From positions 1 to 50,024 of the forward strand of contig JADHMO010000012.1 of NCBI GenBank assembly GCA_016779995.1: a DNA stretch of 50,024 nt, written 5' to 3'. A program made the translations under genes and the position numbers. Positions 18,386 to 25,796 of this stretch are shown piece after piece. The DNA is from Flavobacteriales bacterium. GTDB lineage: Bacteria > Bacteroidota > Bacteroidia > Flavobacteriales > UBA7312. The notes below the pieces were generated by a model. That model searched no databases. It worked only from the letters and a program-made list of their open reading frames with translations, and was not told the DNA's origin. Numbering within the stretch: the first letter of the stretch is position 1; each line of letters begins with the position of its first letter.

Positions 18386-19517
18386 CCTTTTGATATAAAA
18401 CGTATAAAAAGTAGGCTAATGTCAGCCAAAACAAATTAGTTTGAAAGAAGTTAATACCAATAATAGTATTTTCAAACAAACCATTAAATAAAGCATAAGT
18501 AATCAAGAAAAAAAGAAACTTAGTCTGTAAAATATTCTCTCCAAAAATTTCAATTTTTGCTCTATATATTTTATTCAAATTATAAATTAATATAGAGAAA
18601 AATAGTGTTGAAAAAATAGCGCCATACTGAACTAATATTGAAATATATCCATTATGTGCACCAAAATTTATTTTCACATCATCGAACTGTATTAATGAAA
18701 AATCGATATAGGCATAGTTTTTTAGTCCATGACCGAATAATGGTTTTTGTAAAAATGTATCTATAGCGTACAAGTATTCATATTTTCTATTAATTAATAA
18801 ATCAAATTCAAGCATTCTTTGAATTGCATTGTTTTGACCACCAAAAAAAGAGAATAGTAATAATGAACCAACAATAAAAAAGATATTTAGTAAGTTTCGT
18901 GATTTATGATGTAAGATGTAAGTAATAATCGCTATTCCAAGACCCGCAATTGCTGAGCGTGAACCTGAGATAACAATAACAAATAAAAATAACAACATCA
19001 GTGAATAGTTGATAGTTGTTCTCTTTTCAGTAAATAATATAAGAGCAAAGCCTATTACCATTATAATAGAAAACTCGTTAGGATTAAAGAAAATCCCCTG
19101 ATATCTAGATTCAAAATCTGGAAATTTTAATGCTAATGATGCCAATAGACTCCCAATAGTTACAAATTTTAAAAATTTGACAAATTTATTAGCGAAATCA
19201 TCTTGCAATAGATATACAGAAATTGAGAAAATAGAGAATTGTACAAATCTAGCAGCCAAATATTTTAAAGACTCTAAATCCCCTATTTCAATAAAAAGAT
19301 AATAGATTAAATTCAGAAAATTCAGAAAAAAGAATATTTTGAATGATTTATCAAAAACTACATTCTTTAGAATCTTTATTGAATAAATTGTAAGCAATAA
19401 AGAAAAACCCATTATTATAAGGAATGAATTCTCAGATAATTGATTAAAGTCTTTAAAACCAAAGAATATATTGTTTAAAAGAAAAATAAAGGCTAAATAT
19501 TTAATTACATTACTCAT
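18360..19517 (-). CDS. O-antigen polymerase/ligase-like membrane protein (Wzy/WaaL type)
   Basis: This 385-residue integral membrane protein has about ten or more hydrophobic helices throughout. It carries the pattern of the Wzy_C/O-antigen ligase family: FFNPNEFSIIMVIGFALILF, the conserved GSRSAIAGLGI region, and a large periplasmic loop (about 235-300; FGHGLKNYAYIDFS and GAHNGYISILVQYG). In an operon with Wza- and Wzc-like genes it is most likely the polymerase that joins repeat units at the periplasmic face, though a ligase role cannot be excluded by sequence alone. It is 8 bases from its upstream glycosyltransferase neighbour. Confidence 0.85.
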   Translation of the reverse strand: MSNVIKYLAFIFLLNNIFFGFKDFNQLSENSFLIIMGFSLLLTIYSIKILKNVVFDKSFKIFFFLNFLNLIYYLFIEIGDLESLKYLAARFVQFSIFSISVYLLQDDFANKFVKFLKFVTIGSLLASLALKFPDFESRYQGIFFNPNEFSIIMVIGFALILFTEKRTTINYSLMLLFLFVIVISGSRSAIAGLGIAIITYILHHKSRNLLNIFFIVGSLLLFSFFGGQNNAIQRMLEFDLLINRKYEYLYAIDTFLQKPLFGHGLKNYAYIDFSLIQFDDVKINFGAHNGYISILVQYGAIFSTLFFSILIYNLNKIYRAKIEIFGENILQTKFLFFLITYALFNGLFENTIIGINFFQTNLFWLTLAYFLYVLYQKDESNSISD

Positions 19518-19524
19518 CCTAGTT

Positions 19525-20673
19525 CTATTGAGCTGTTATGTGATTTAGCATTTTTTTTATAGTATTTTCAATCGAATATGTTGTATCAAATTGGATTGTC
19601 AATTCATTTGAATAAAAGTAGTAAATCAATTTTGATAAATCAAGATAAGACCCAGCTTCTATAAGCTGATATTTTTTAAGGTCATTCTTAACGACATCTT
19701 CAATACCTTGATTTTTAACCCCAATAAAGGGTACACCACAAGCTAAAGCTTCTAAATAAACACATCCAAAAGCTTCATATTTTGATGGTAAGACAAATAG
19801 ATTCAACTCATTGTAAAATGATAATAATTCTGTGTGTTTTAATTCATTTATAAACTCGCAGTCAATATTATTCTTCTTAGCATATTGAACACACTTATTT
19901 AATGTTTTGCCACTACCGACAAACTTTAAATGTAAATTATTAATCCCTTTTCTTTTTAAAACATCTACTGCCTTTAATAAAGTTATTTGGTCTTTTAATT
20001 CCCAAAAGTTAGCCACACATCCAATTATGAATTTAGTGTTATTCATTTTTTTTGATGAGTTTACATAAAACTTTGTGGTATCAACTCCATTTACACATAT
20101 ATAGATTTTATTTTCAAGTCTAGGATTAATTTTAATAAGATTTGACCTAACAACACTACTAACAGCAATATGTGTGGTTACATGCCCTGAAAGTCTGTTA
20201 AAACGCTTTAAAATAAGCTTATTTTGAATCCATTTTAACAATGGAATAGAAATACCTGTTTCATTTTGTAAAACATCTAATCCATGGTGTTGTAAAATAG
20301 TTTTGCAAGAGAATTTTCTTGAAAAAAAATCTAAAAAGTTGAGAGATGGATAGTTTATATGTCCATGAATAATGGATTTACTATCAACTTTTATTTTATT
20401 TTCCTCCAAAAACATATCAAATCTCTTGAGATTGATTTTATTAAAAAAAGATGGAAAAATAAAAGATGGGAAATCAATAAGTCTAAAGGTTTTACAAGTT
20501 ACACCTTCTATTATATAATCCTCTTGAATTTTTTCTAAAAAAGGAGATAATATAATTACTAATAAATTATAATTTGAATTGGCCTGAATAGCTTTTGCCT
20601 GATCTAATAAATATGAGCCACGAAATGATTCAGATGAAGGGAAAAAAGGCGTTATTACTATATAGCTATTCAT
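19525..20673 (-). CDS. GT4-family glycosyltransferase
   Basis: This is a 382-residue GT-B enzyme. The N-terminal part contains IVITPFFPSSESFRGSYLLD and HGHINYPSLNFLD, and a HHGLD-type segment (LQHHGLDVLQNE) typical of the acceptor domain. The C-terminal donor domain has IIGCVANFWELKDQITLLKA, LKFVGSGKTL and EAFGCVYLEALACGVPF (E-x7-E). It starts one base after the stop of the unusual GT-B gene. Role: adds one sugar to the exopolysaccharide repeat unit; identity of that sugar unknown. Confidence 0.9.
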   Translation of the reverse strand: MNSYIVITPFFPSSESFRGSYLLDQAKAIQANSNYNLLVIILSPFLEKIQEDYIIEGVTCKTFRLIDFPSFIFPSFFNKINLKRFDMFLEENKIKVDSKSIIHGHINYPSLNFLDFFSRKFSCKTILQHHGLDVLQNETGISIPLLKWIQNKLILKRFNRLSGHVTTHIAVSSVVRSNLIKINPRLENKIYICVNGVDTTKFYVNSSKKMNNTKFIIGCVANFWELKDQITLLKAVDVLKRKGINNLHLKFVGSGKTLNKCVQYAKKNNIDCEFINELKHTELLSFYNELNLFVLPSKYEAFGCVYLEALACGVPFIGVKNQGIEDVVKNDLKKYQLIEAGSYLDLSKLIYYFYSNELTIQFDTTYSIENTIKKMLNHITAQ

Positions 20674-20674
20674 T

Positions 20675-21841
20675 TTATTTAATTACTTCAATGAAATGTT
20701 TTTCGTTAAAGGGTTCGTACAATACCTTAGACCATTTTATCTGTTTACTAATCATATTTTTATAAAATGAATCATCTTTAATTTGTTTGAATTTTTCAAT
20801 GATACTCATCTCATCAGATGGAAAATGATATTCGTTTTCATAAATACTCATCTCCTTTGTAAAAGCTGTCAATACTGTTGGTATGCCAGCTCTCAGTGAA
20901 TCAAAAAGTACTGATGAATATTCAGTCATATGCAAACTACAAAGCTCAAAGCAATCATCTAAATTGTGCGGAGCACATTTAACGAAATCATACTCATAAA
21001 GAACATCTGTTGACAGACAGTTTTCAAATCTAGGGTGTTCTTTAAGAAATAGTACAATATCTAATTTATGTGATTTTATTTTATCAAAACATTCAATAGT
21101 TTTATTTAAAAGTAGCTCATTGAACTCTTTGGAATGACTTTTCGTAAACTGTAATGTATATAAAATGTTTCCGTTAAAAGTTAACTTCGGTTTACTGTAC
21201 TCTTTATAAATGGATCCAATTACAAAAGAATGCTCTTTAAAATATTCTCCTCCATCAAGCGACAATAATTTATTTCTAAACCCTTGACCATAAAGCAAAA
21301 CATTGGATTGATTTTTTAAAATATGTTCAGCAACTGAATTACCATTAATATAACCATAATATTTAGAGGAAATTAGCCCATGTTGATAATCATAAAGTAC
21401 AGCCTTTGGAAACATTCCTTTAAAAATAGACTGAAAGCTTTGTGAAACAGTTATGATATTTTTTACATCACGTCTAATTCCAAAAAATTTTGATAATAGC
21501 TTGCCAATTTTTACATCAATTTTACTATAATTTTTTCCCTTGTAAAACTTTCTCAATACTATGACTAAAAACCAAATAAAATCAAATGGCATTACATCTT
21601 TTGAGCGTTTGTTTTTAATATCAATGTTGGGCTCTTCAATAACTATACTACTTAGTCCATTTTTCTCTATACTTTCAATCAAAGGAGAAAGGAATAAAGG
21701 ATAGTTTGATTGAAAACTAAAGTGCTGAGGGTAATAAAGAAAAACATCAGTTTTATCATTAGATTTTAAGTAAGAGATAACACTTAATGAATGATAAAAA
21801 GAAGATGAACAAAAAAATCTTAAATAGTTATAAATTTTCAT
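20675..21841 (-). CDS. GT-B-fold polysaccharide protein, CDP-glycerol/sialyltransferase-like
   Basis: This 388-residue protein is not a standard GT4. It has a DYQHGLISSKYYGY segment in the middle and LFLKEHPRFENC followed by TEYSSVLFDSLRAGIPTVLT. The QHG, KEHP and [ST]xYSS...E/D...G.P pattern resembles the donor site of the CDP-glycerol glycerophosphotransferase, polysialyltransferase and capsule-phosphate transferase superfamily. A hydrophobic stretch (FDFIWFLVIVLRKFY) may contact the membrane. Its ATG overlaps the stop of the kinase gene by one base (TAATG), so translation is coupled. It could transfer a sugar, sialic-acid-like sugar or alditol phosphate; the choice is open. Confidence 0.65.
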   Translation of the reverse strand: MKIYNYLRFFCSSSFYHSLSVISYLKSNDKTDVFLYYPQHFSFQSNYPLFLSPLIESIEKNGLSSIVIEEPNIDIKNKRSKDVMPFDFIWFLVIVLRKFYKGKNYSKIDVKIGKLLSKFFGIRRDVKNIITVSQSFQSIFKGMFPKAVLYDYQHGLISSKYYGYINGNSVAEHILKNQSNVLLYGQGFRNKLLSLDGGEYFKEHSFVIGSIYKEYSKPKLTFNGNILYTLQFTKSHSKEFNELLLNKTIECFDKIKSHKLDIVLFLKEHPRFENCLSTDVLYEYDFVKCAPHNLDDCFELCSLHMTEYSSVLFDSLRAGIPTVLTAFTKEMSIYENEYHFPSDEMSIIEKFKQIKDDSFYKNMISKQIKWSKVLYEPFNEKHFIEVIK

Positions 21842-24183
21842 TATTCTTCATCATAATACCCACCGCCATAATTATAGCCATAATTATAACCGTAGTTATA
21901 ACCATAATTGTAGCCATAGTTATAACCATAGTTATTAGAAAAATCGACATCGTTTAAAATTATGGAAATGTTTTTTATTTTTTCAGAATCGTAGAAGCTA
22001 TTTGCATAATTTAATAATTCACGTTTGGTGTAATTTTGTCTTAAAACATATACATTCAAATCAACTAATTCCATGAGTGCCATAGAATCTGACACAATAA
22101 ATACAGGAGGAGAATCAATAATTATATAATCATATTTATTTTGAAGATCCTTAATTAAATCTTTCATCATGTCTCTTCCTAAAAGCTCAGCAGGGTTTGG
22201 AGGGATTGGTCCAGATTTTATATAATCAAGATTTTCAATTTTGGAATTAAATATGATTTCTTCTTTACTAGAAATACCTGAAAGATAAGTTGATAGTCCA
22301 ACATCGTTATTTTCAGTAAAAGTCAAAAACATTTTTGGTTTCCTTAAATCAGCACCAATTACAATGGTCTTTTTACCAGAAATAGCATAAACTGTTGCAA
22401 TGTTTTTAGCACAAAATGTTTTTCCCTCACCACTAATTGAAGATGTAAACAACATAGTCTTACCAAGTTTGTGTTTTGGAAGGATAAATTCTATATTGGA
22501 TCTGATGTTTCTAAATGATTCAGAAATTCTTGACTTAGGTTTTTCATTGACAATCAAATCAAAACCAGTATTATTACTTGCAACATATCCAAGGTAAGGT
22601 ATTTTAGAATTCTTTTCTATATCTCCTGGCCCTGTAATTCTAGTATAAAATAATTCAATAAGAGTAAATACTGTGAATGGTAAAAATATACCTATCAACA
22701 ATGCTAGAATATTATTTTGAGATTTATTAGGAGAAACCAAAACTCCTGATTGTATAATTGCTGGCTCAACCACTTTAGCATCAGAAACATTACCAGCACT
22801 TAAAATTCCAGCTTCAGTTCTTTTGGTCATTAGTAGTAAATAAATATTTTCACTCAAATCATAATGTCTTTCTATATTGATGAGCTCTCTTTCAACACTA
22901 GGCAAAGTCTTTAACAAATCCTCTGAAACTTTGATTCGATTGCTAAAATCGTTGATTAAAATACTATTTTTAGACTTCAAATTTGAAATCATATCATTAA
23001 GTGTTGACTTCAATCTATCAATTTTAGCATTTAGTTCAGATATAATAGGATTTATTAAATTCCCATTGGGGTTTAACTGATCTCTTTCTAGTTGTAAATC
23101 AACTAATTCAGTAGTCAAATCATTCAAAAGATTATTAGAAATTCCATAACTTACTGGAATAATTACATCTTTAAATGATGATTTTTTATATAAATATTCA
23201 GATAAATAATTCAAGTACTTATTCTCAATTAAGAGTTTAGATTTTTCATTTTGTAGACCTTTGATATCATCGTAAAAATTTTCAGACTCAACACTAATTT
23301 GAACAACCCCATTGTTTTTTTTGAATAACTGTAGTTGAGCTTCAATTAGATTCAAAGAATCCTTAATTTCATTCAATTGTTTATCAATAAAATTTATTGT
23401 GTTTGTAGAAACTTCATTTTTAGTGTTTAAATCATTTTGAATATAATTCTCACATAGTTTATTAAGGAATTCAGTTTCTTTTACCAAATCCTCTCCTTTT
23501 ACTGTGATGTTTATGATAGATGCATCATTCGATATTCTGTTTACTTTAATCTTATTCTTATAGAGTTTAGTGATAGAATGCGGATTTTTAACCTTAACAA
23601 TTAATGATGGATAATCATTGATTTTTCCTAAATCAAAATAATCATTAAGTGATACTGAAAAAGAACCATAAGACGAATTAACAACTTCATTAAACTGGTA
23701 AGTCTTTTTAGCCATTACACTAGACTCAATGGTATATTGATATTGATTTAATAACTTTATACTAAATTCCTGACCGTACTTCTGATTAAAATCTATAGGA
23801 CTAAATGTAATTGGTCTGTATTTGTATGATTCTGCAGTTTTTATGTTACCTTGAATAAAATACTCTACATTAAATCCTAAATCATTTACAGTTTTATAAA
23901 CCAAAGGATAAGAAGTAATCATAAAAATCTTATCGGAAAAATTTACTGAATTAAATTTTGATGTTTTTTCACCCAAAACAGATTCTAAAGGGTCTATTAC
24001 ACTAGATGAATTGCTAACATTCATCTTTATAGAATTTGAAAAAATATTTGCAGAATATCTATTAATAAGTAAAGATACTAGCAAGGATAAACATATACTT
24101 AATGCAAACCATTGCCAGTTTTTTAAAATTAAAAAGGCAAACTTTTTAATAGGTATAAAATCTTCATCTAATAATTTAGCCAT
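21841..24183 (-). CDS. Wzc-like polysaccharide co-polymerase / tyrosine autokinase
   Basis: This 780-residue inner-membrane protein controls exopolysaccharide polymerisation and export. The N-terminal helix (FALSICLSLLVSLLI) and a second one near 500 (ILALLIGIFLPFTVFTLI) flank a large periplasmic Wzz domain with coiled coils and the RESFRNIRSN-like ISESFRNIRSN junction. The cytosolic kinase domain has Walker A SSISGEGKTFCAKN, Walker A' VIGADLRKPKMF and Walker B YIIIDSPPVF. The C-terminus is a tyrosine cluster of five YGYN units followed by YGGGYYDEE, the expected autophosphorylation tail. It starts one base after the Wza-like gene. All kinase motifs are intact. Confidence 0.95.
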   Translation of the reverse strand: MAKLLDEDFIPIKKFAFLILKNWQWFALSICLSLLVSLLINRYSANIFSNSIKMNVSNSSSVIDPLESVLGEKTSKFNSVNFSDKIFMITSYPLVYKTVNDLGFNVEYFIQGNIKTAESYKYRPITFSPIDFNQKYGQEFSIKLLNQYQYTIESSVMAKKTYQFNEVVNSSYGSFSVSLNDYFDLGKINDYPSLIVKVKNPHSITKLYKNKIKVNRISNDASIINITVKGEDLVKETEFLNKLCENYIQNDLNTKNEVSTNTINFIDKQLNEIKDSLNLIEAQLQLFKKNNGVVQISVESENFYDDIKGLQNEKSKLLIENKYLNYLSEYLYKKSSFKDVIIPVSYGISNNLLNDLTTELVDLQLERDQLNPNGNLINPIISELNAKIDRLKSTLNDMISNLKSKNSILINDFSNRIKVSEDLLKTLPSVERELINIERHYDLSENIYLLLMTKRTEAGILSAGNVSDAKVVEPAIIQSGVLVSPNKSQNNILALLIGIFLPFTVFTLIELFYTRITGPGDIEKNSKIPYLGYVASNNTGFDLIVNEKPKSRISESFRNIRSNIEFILPKHKLGKTMLFTSSISGEGKTFCAKNIATVYAISGKKTIVIGADLRKPKMFLTFTENNDVGLSTYLSGISSKEEIIFNSKIENLDYIKSGPIPPNPAELLGRDMMKDLIKDLQNKYDYIIIDSPPVFIVSDSMALMELVDLNVYVLRQNYTKRELLNYANSFYDSEKIKNISIILNDVDFSNNYGYNYGYNYGYNYGYNYGYNYGGGYYDEE
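21866..21937. repeat. Six 12-bp tandem repeats encoding the YGYN tail
   Basis: Six consecutive 12-base units with consensus CCATARTTATAR (plus strand) begin at 21866, 21878, 21890, 21902, 21914 and 21926. They encode the YGYN units of the autokinase tail on the minus strand. A whole-unit gain or loss keeps the frame and changes the tyrosine number by two. Confidence 0.9.
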
Positions 24184-24184
24184 T

Positions 24185-24928
24185 TTATTCGTTTGTAAGT
24201 AAAAAGTAAAGGGTTAAACTTGAGATTAATACAGATAATCCAGAGGATAAACTATTAATCACAAAAAATCGTTTTTTGACGGGCTCAATGTTAATCACAT
24301 CACCAGATTTAACAAAGAATTTATTGGTATTTGCTGTATTCAAGTCTGTTAAATCAACATAAAAAATTTCTGGCTGTTCACCATCAAGACGTATAACTTT
24401 AATTTTCTTTCTATTTGCAGTAGAAGTAAAACCATTTGCCAATCCAATAACATCAATAAGATTCATTGATGGTTCAATAATATTTTTTGTGCCAGGGCTA
24501 TTCACCTCTCCCAAAATAGTTACGTTAAAATTAAGAAAGACAACCTTAACAAAGGGATTAGAAAAATAATCTTTAGCTACATTTTTAATTATTTTTTCTG
24601 TTTCTTCTAGAGATTTTCCTCTAACAAATATTTCTCCCAAAATAGGTAAAGATACATAGCCTGAATCGTTTACTAAAAAGCCGTAAATATGAGGATTAAT
24701 TAATCTAGAAGTTGAATTATCTTGGCTTCTATTAAAGAAATCATAATTAGTTGGCGTCAAAGATTTAATCTCTACATAAAGTAAATCACCATCTGATAAT
24801 ATAGTTTTATTTTCTACAATATTTAATTTAGAATTGTTCTTAGAATGAAAAATATCTAAATCCTTATTTGTAATACAAGAAGATAACAAAAAAACTAAGA
24901 AAAGGTAAAAAGTGGTATTTCTAAACAT
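24185..24928 (-). CDS. Wza-like polysaccharide export lipoprotein
   Basis: This 247-residue protein should form the outer-membrane export channel for the polysaccharide. The start at 24928 gives a lipoprotein signal (FYLFLVFLLSSC, Cys at the lipobox); longer versions starting at 24997 would run into the hydrolase gene and contain the promoter. The Poly_export domain follows (SDGDLLYVEIKSLTP; GYVSLPILGEIFVRG), then an SLBB domain (VTILGEVNSPGTKNI). A hydrophobic C-terminal helix (SGLSVLISSLTLYFLL) is present. It is the first gene of the exopolysaccharide operon, one base before the autokinase gene, with a -7 box 22 bases upstream. Confidence 0.92.
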   Translation of the reverse strand: MFRNTTFYLFLVFLLSSCITNKDLDIFHSKNNSKLNIVENKTILSDGDLLYVEIKSLTPTNYDFFNRSQDNSTSRLINPHIYGFLVNDSGYVSLPILGEIFVRGKSLEETEKIIKNVAKDYFSNPFVKVVFLNFNVTILGEVNSPGTKNIIEPSMNLIDVIGLANGFTSTANRKKIKVIRLDGEQPEIFYVDLTDLNTANTNKFFVKSGDVINIEPVKKRFFVINSLSSGLSVLISSLTLYFLLTNE

Positions 24929-24950
24929 GTTTAGGTAGTTTGAGTACCTA

Positions 24951-24958
24951 CAAATATA
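24951..24958 (-). promoter_or_regulatory. Bacteroidetes -7 box of the exopolysaccharide operon
   Basis: The minus strand reads TATATTTG, a perfect TAnnTTTG match, 22 bases before ATG 24928 and just beyond the stop of the upstream hydrolase gene. It is the only strong promoter candidate seen before the whole Wza-to-amidotransferase run. Confidence 0.6.
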
Positions 24959-24965
24959 ATGGATT

Positions 24966-25787
24966 TCAAATTTTAAAGAAAGAAATACTTTCAGCAATTA
25001 CCTTTTTTAATTGATTTGGCAAAAAATTTACATCAAAAGGGTGCTTAGCATTGAAAACATGATCAGAATCTTTAATTTTCAACAACATAGAATTTGAAAT
25101 ATTTGCATATAATTCCTGTGCTTCAGCAAAATCTACTGTTTGATCATTATCGCCATGTATTATTAATGTAGGAATTGATAACTTTCGACAAGCTTTAGGA
25201 ATAGAAAAGTGAGATTTATTATTTATATAGTCTTCATAAAATTGATAGTAGAGTGGCATTTGCTGGTTCGTTCTACTATTAAAAACATAAACTACTCCTC
25301 TCTCTTTCCATAGATTAACTTTATCATTTTCGATTCTTTTTTCAAAATCGCTTACACTTGCCCATGATACTAGTTTTTTAATGATAGAATTTGAGGCTGC
25401 TTTTAAAATAGAAATACCTCCACCTCTACTATGCCCCAATAAATAAATCCGACTTAAATCAACTTTTTGTTCTAAATTATTTTTAGCCCATTCAATAACA
25501 CTTTCTAAATCTTCTAATTCAATTGAAATGTTATTGTTGCCAAAAGCTTCTAAATCGGTAAAATCAAGTGGCTTTTCAGAAGAAACACCATTGTGAGAAA
25601 AATTAAATTTCAGGAAATTTAATCCTGATTCTACAAAAATATTGGAAACGGTATTAAATGGCCCCCAATCTTTAAAACCTTTGAAGCCATGACTAAATAT
25701 TACTAAAGGACTATTTTTAGATTTAGTAAAATTTATATCAAGAGTTATGTTTTTGTTTCTCTGACTAGGAATAACAAAAGTCTTCAT
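24966..25787 (-). CDS. Alpha/beta-hydrolase fold protein
   Basis: This 273-residue cytosolic hydrolase shows LVIFSHGFKGFKDWGPFN (oxyanion-hole HG), the nucleophile elbow LLGHSRGGGISIL with Ser, HGDNDQTVDF with the acid Asp, and a late SDHVFN with the catalytic His, so the triad is complete. The family resembles dienelactone hydrolase/acyl-esterase types; substrate unknown. It lies 9 bases after the choice-of-anchor gene and may be co-transcribed with it. Confidence 0.88.
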   Translation of the reverse strand: MKTFVIPSQRNKNITLDINFTKSKNSPLVIFSHGFKGFKDWGPFNTVSNIFVESGLNFLKFNFSHNGVSSEKPLDFTDLEAFGNNNISIELEDLESVIEWAKNNLEQKVDLSRIYLLGHSRGGGISILKAASNSIIKKLVSWASVSDFEKRIENDKVNLWKERGVVYVFNSRTNQQMPLYYQFYEDYINNKSHFSIPKACRKLSIPTLIIHGDNDQTVDFAEAQELYANISNSMLLKIKDSDHVFNAKHPFDVNFLPNQLKKVIAESISFFKI

Positions 25788-25796
25788 AGGAATAAT

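Noticed and set aside
21866-21937. CRISPR-like array
   Set aside because: The units are contiguous 12-base repeats without spacers and encode the YGYN tail of the kinase.
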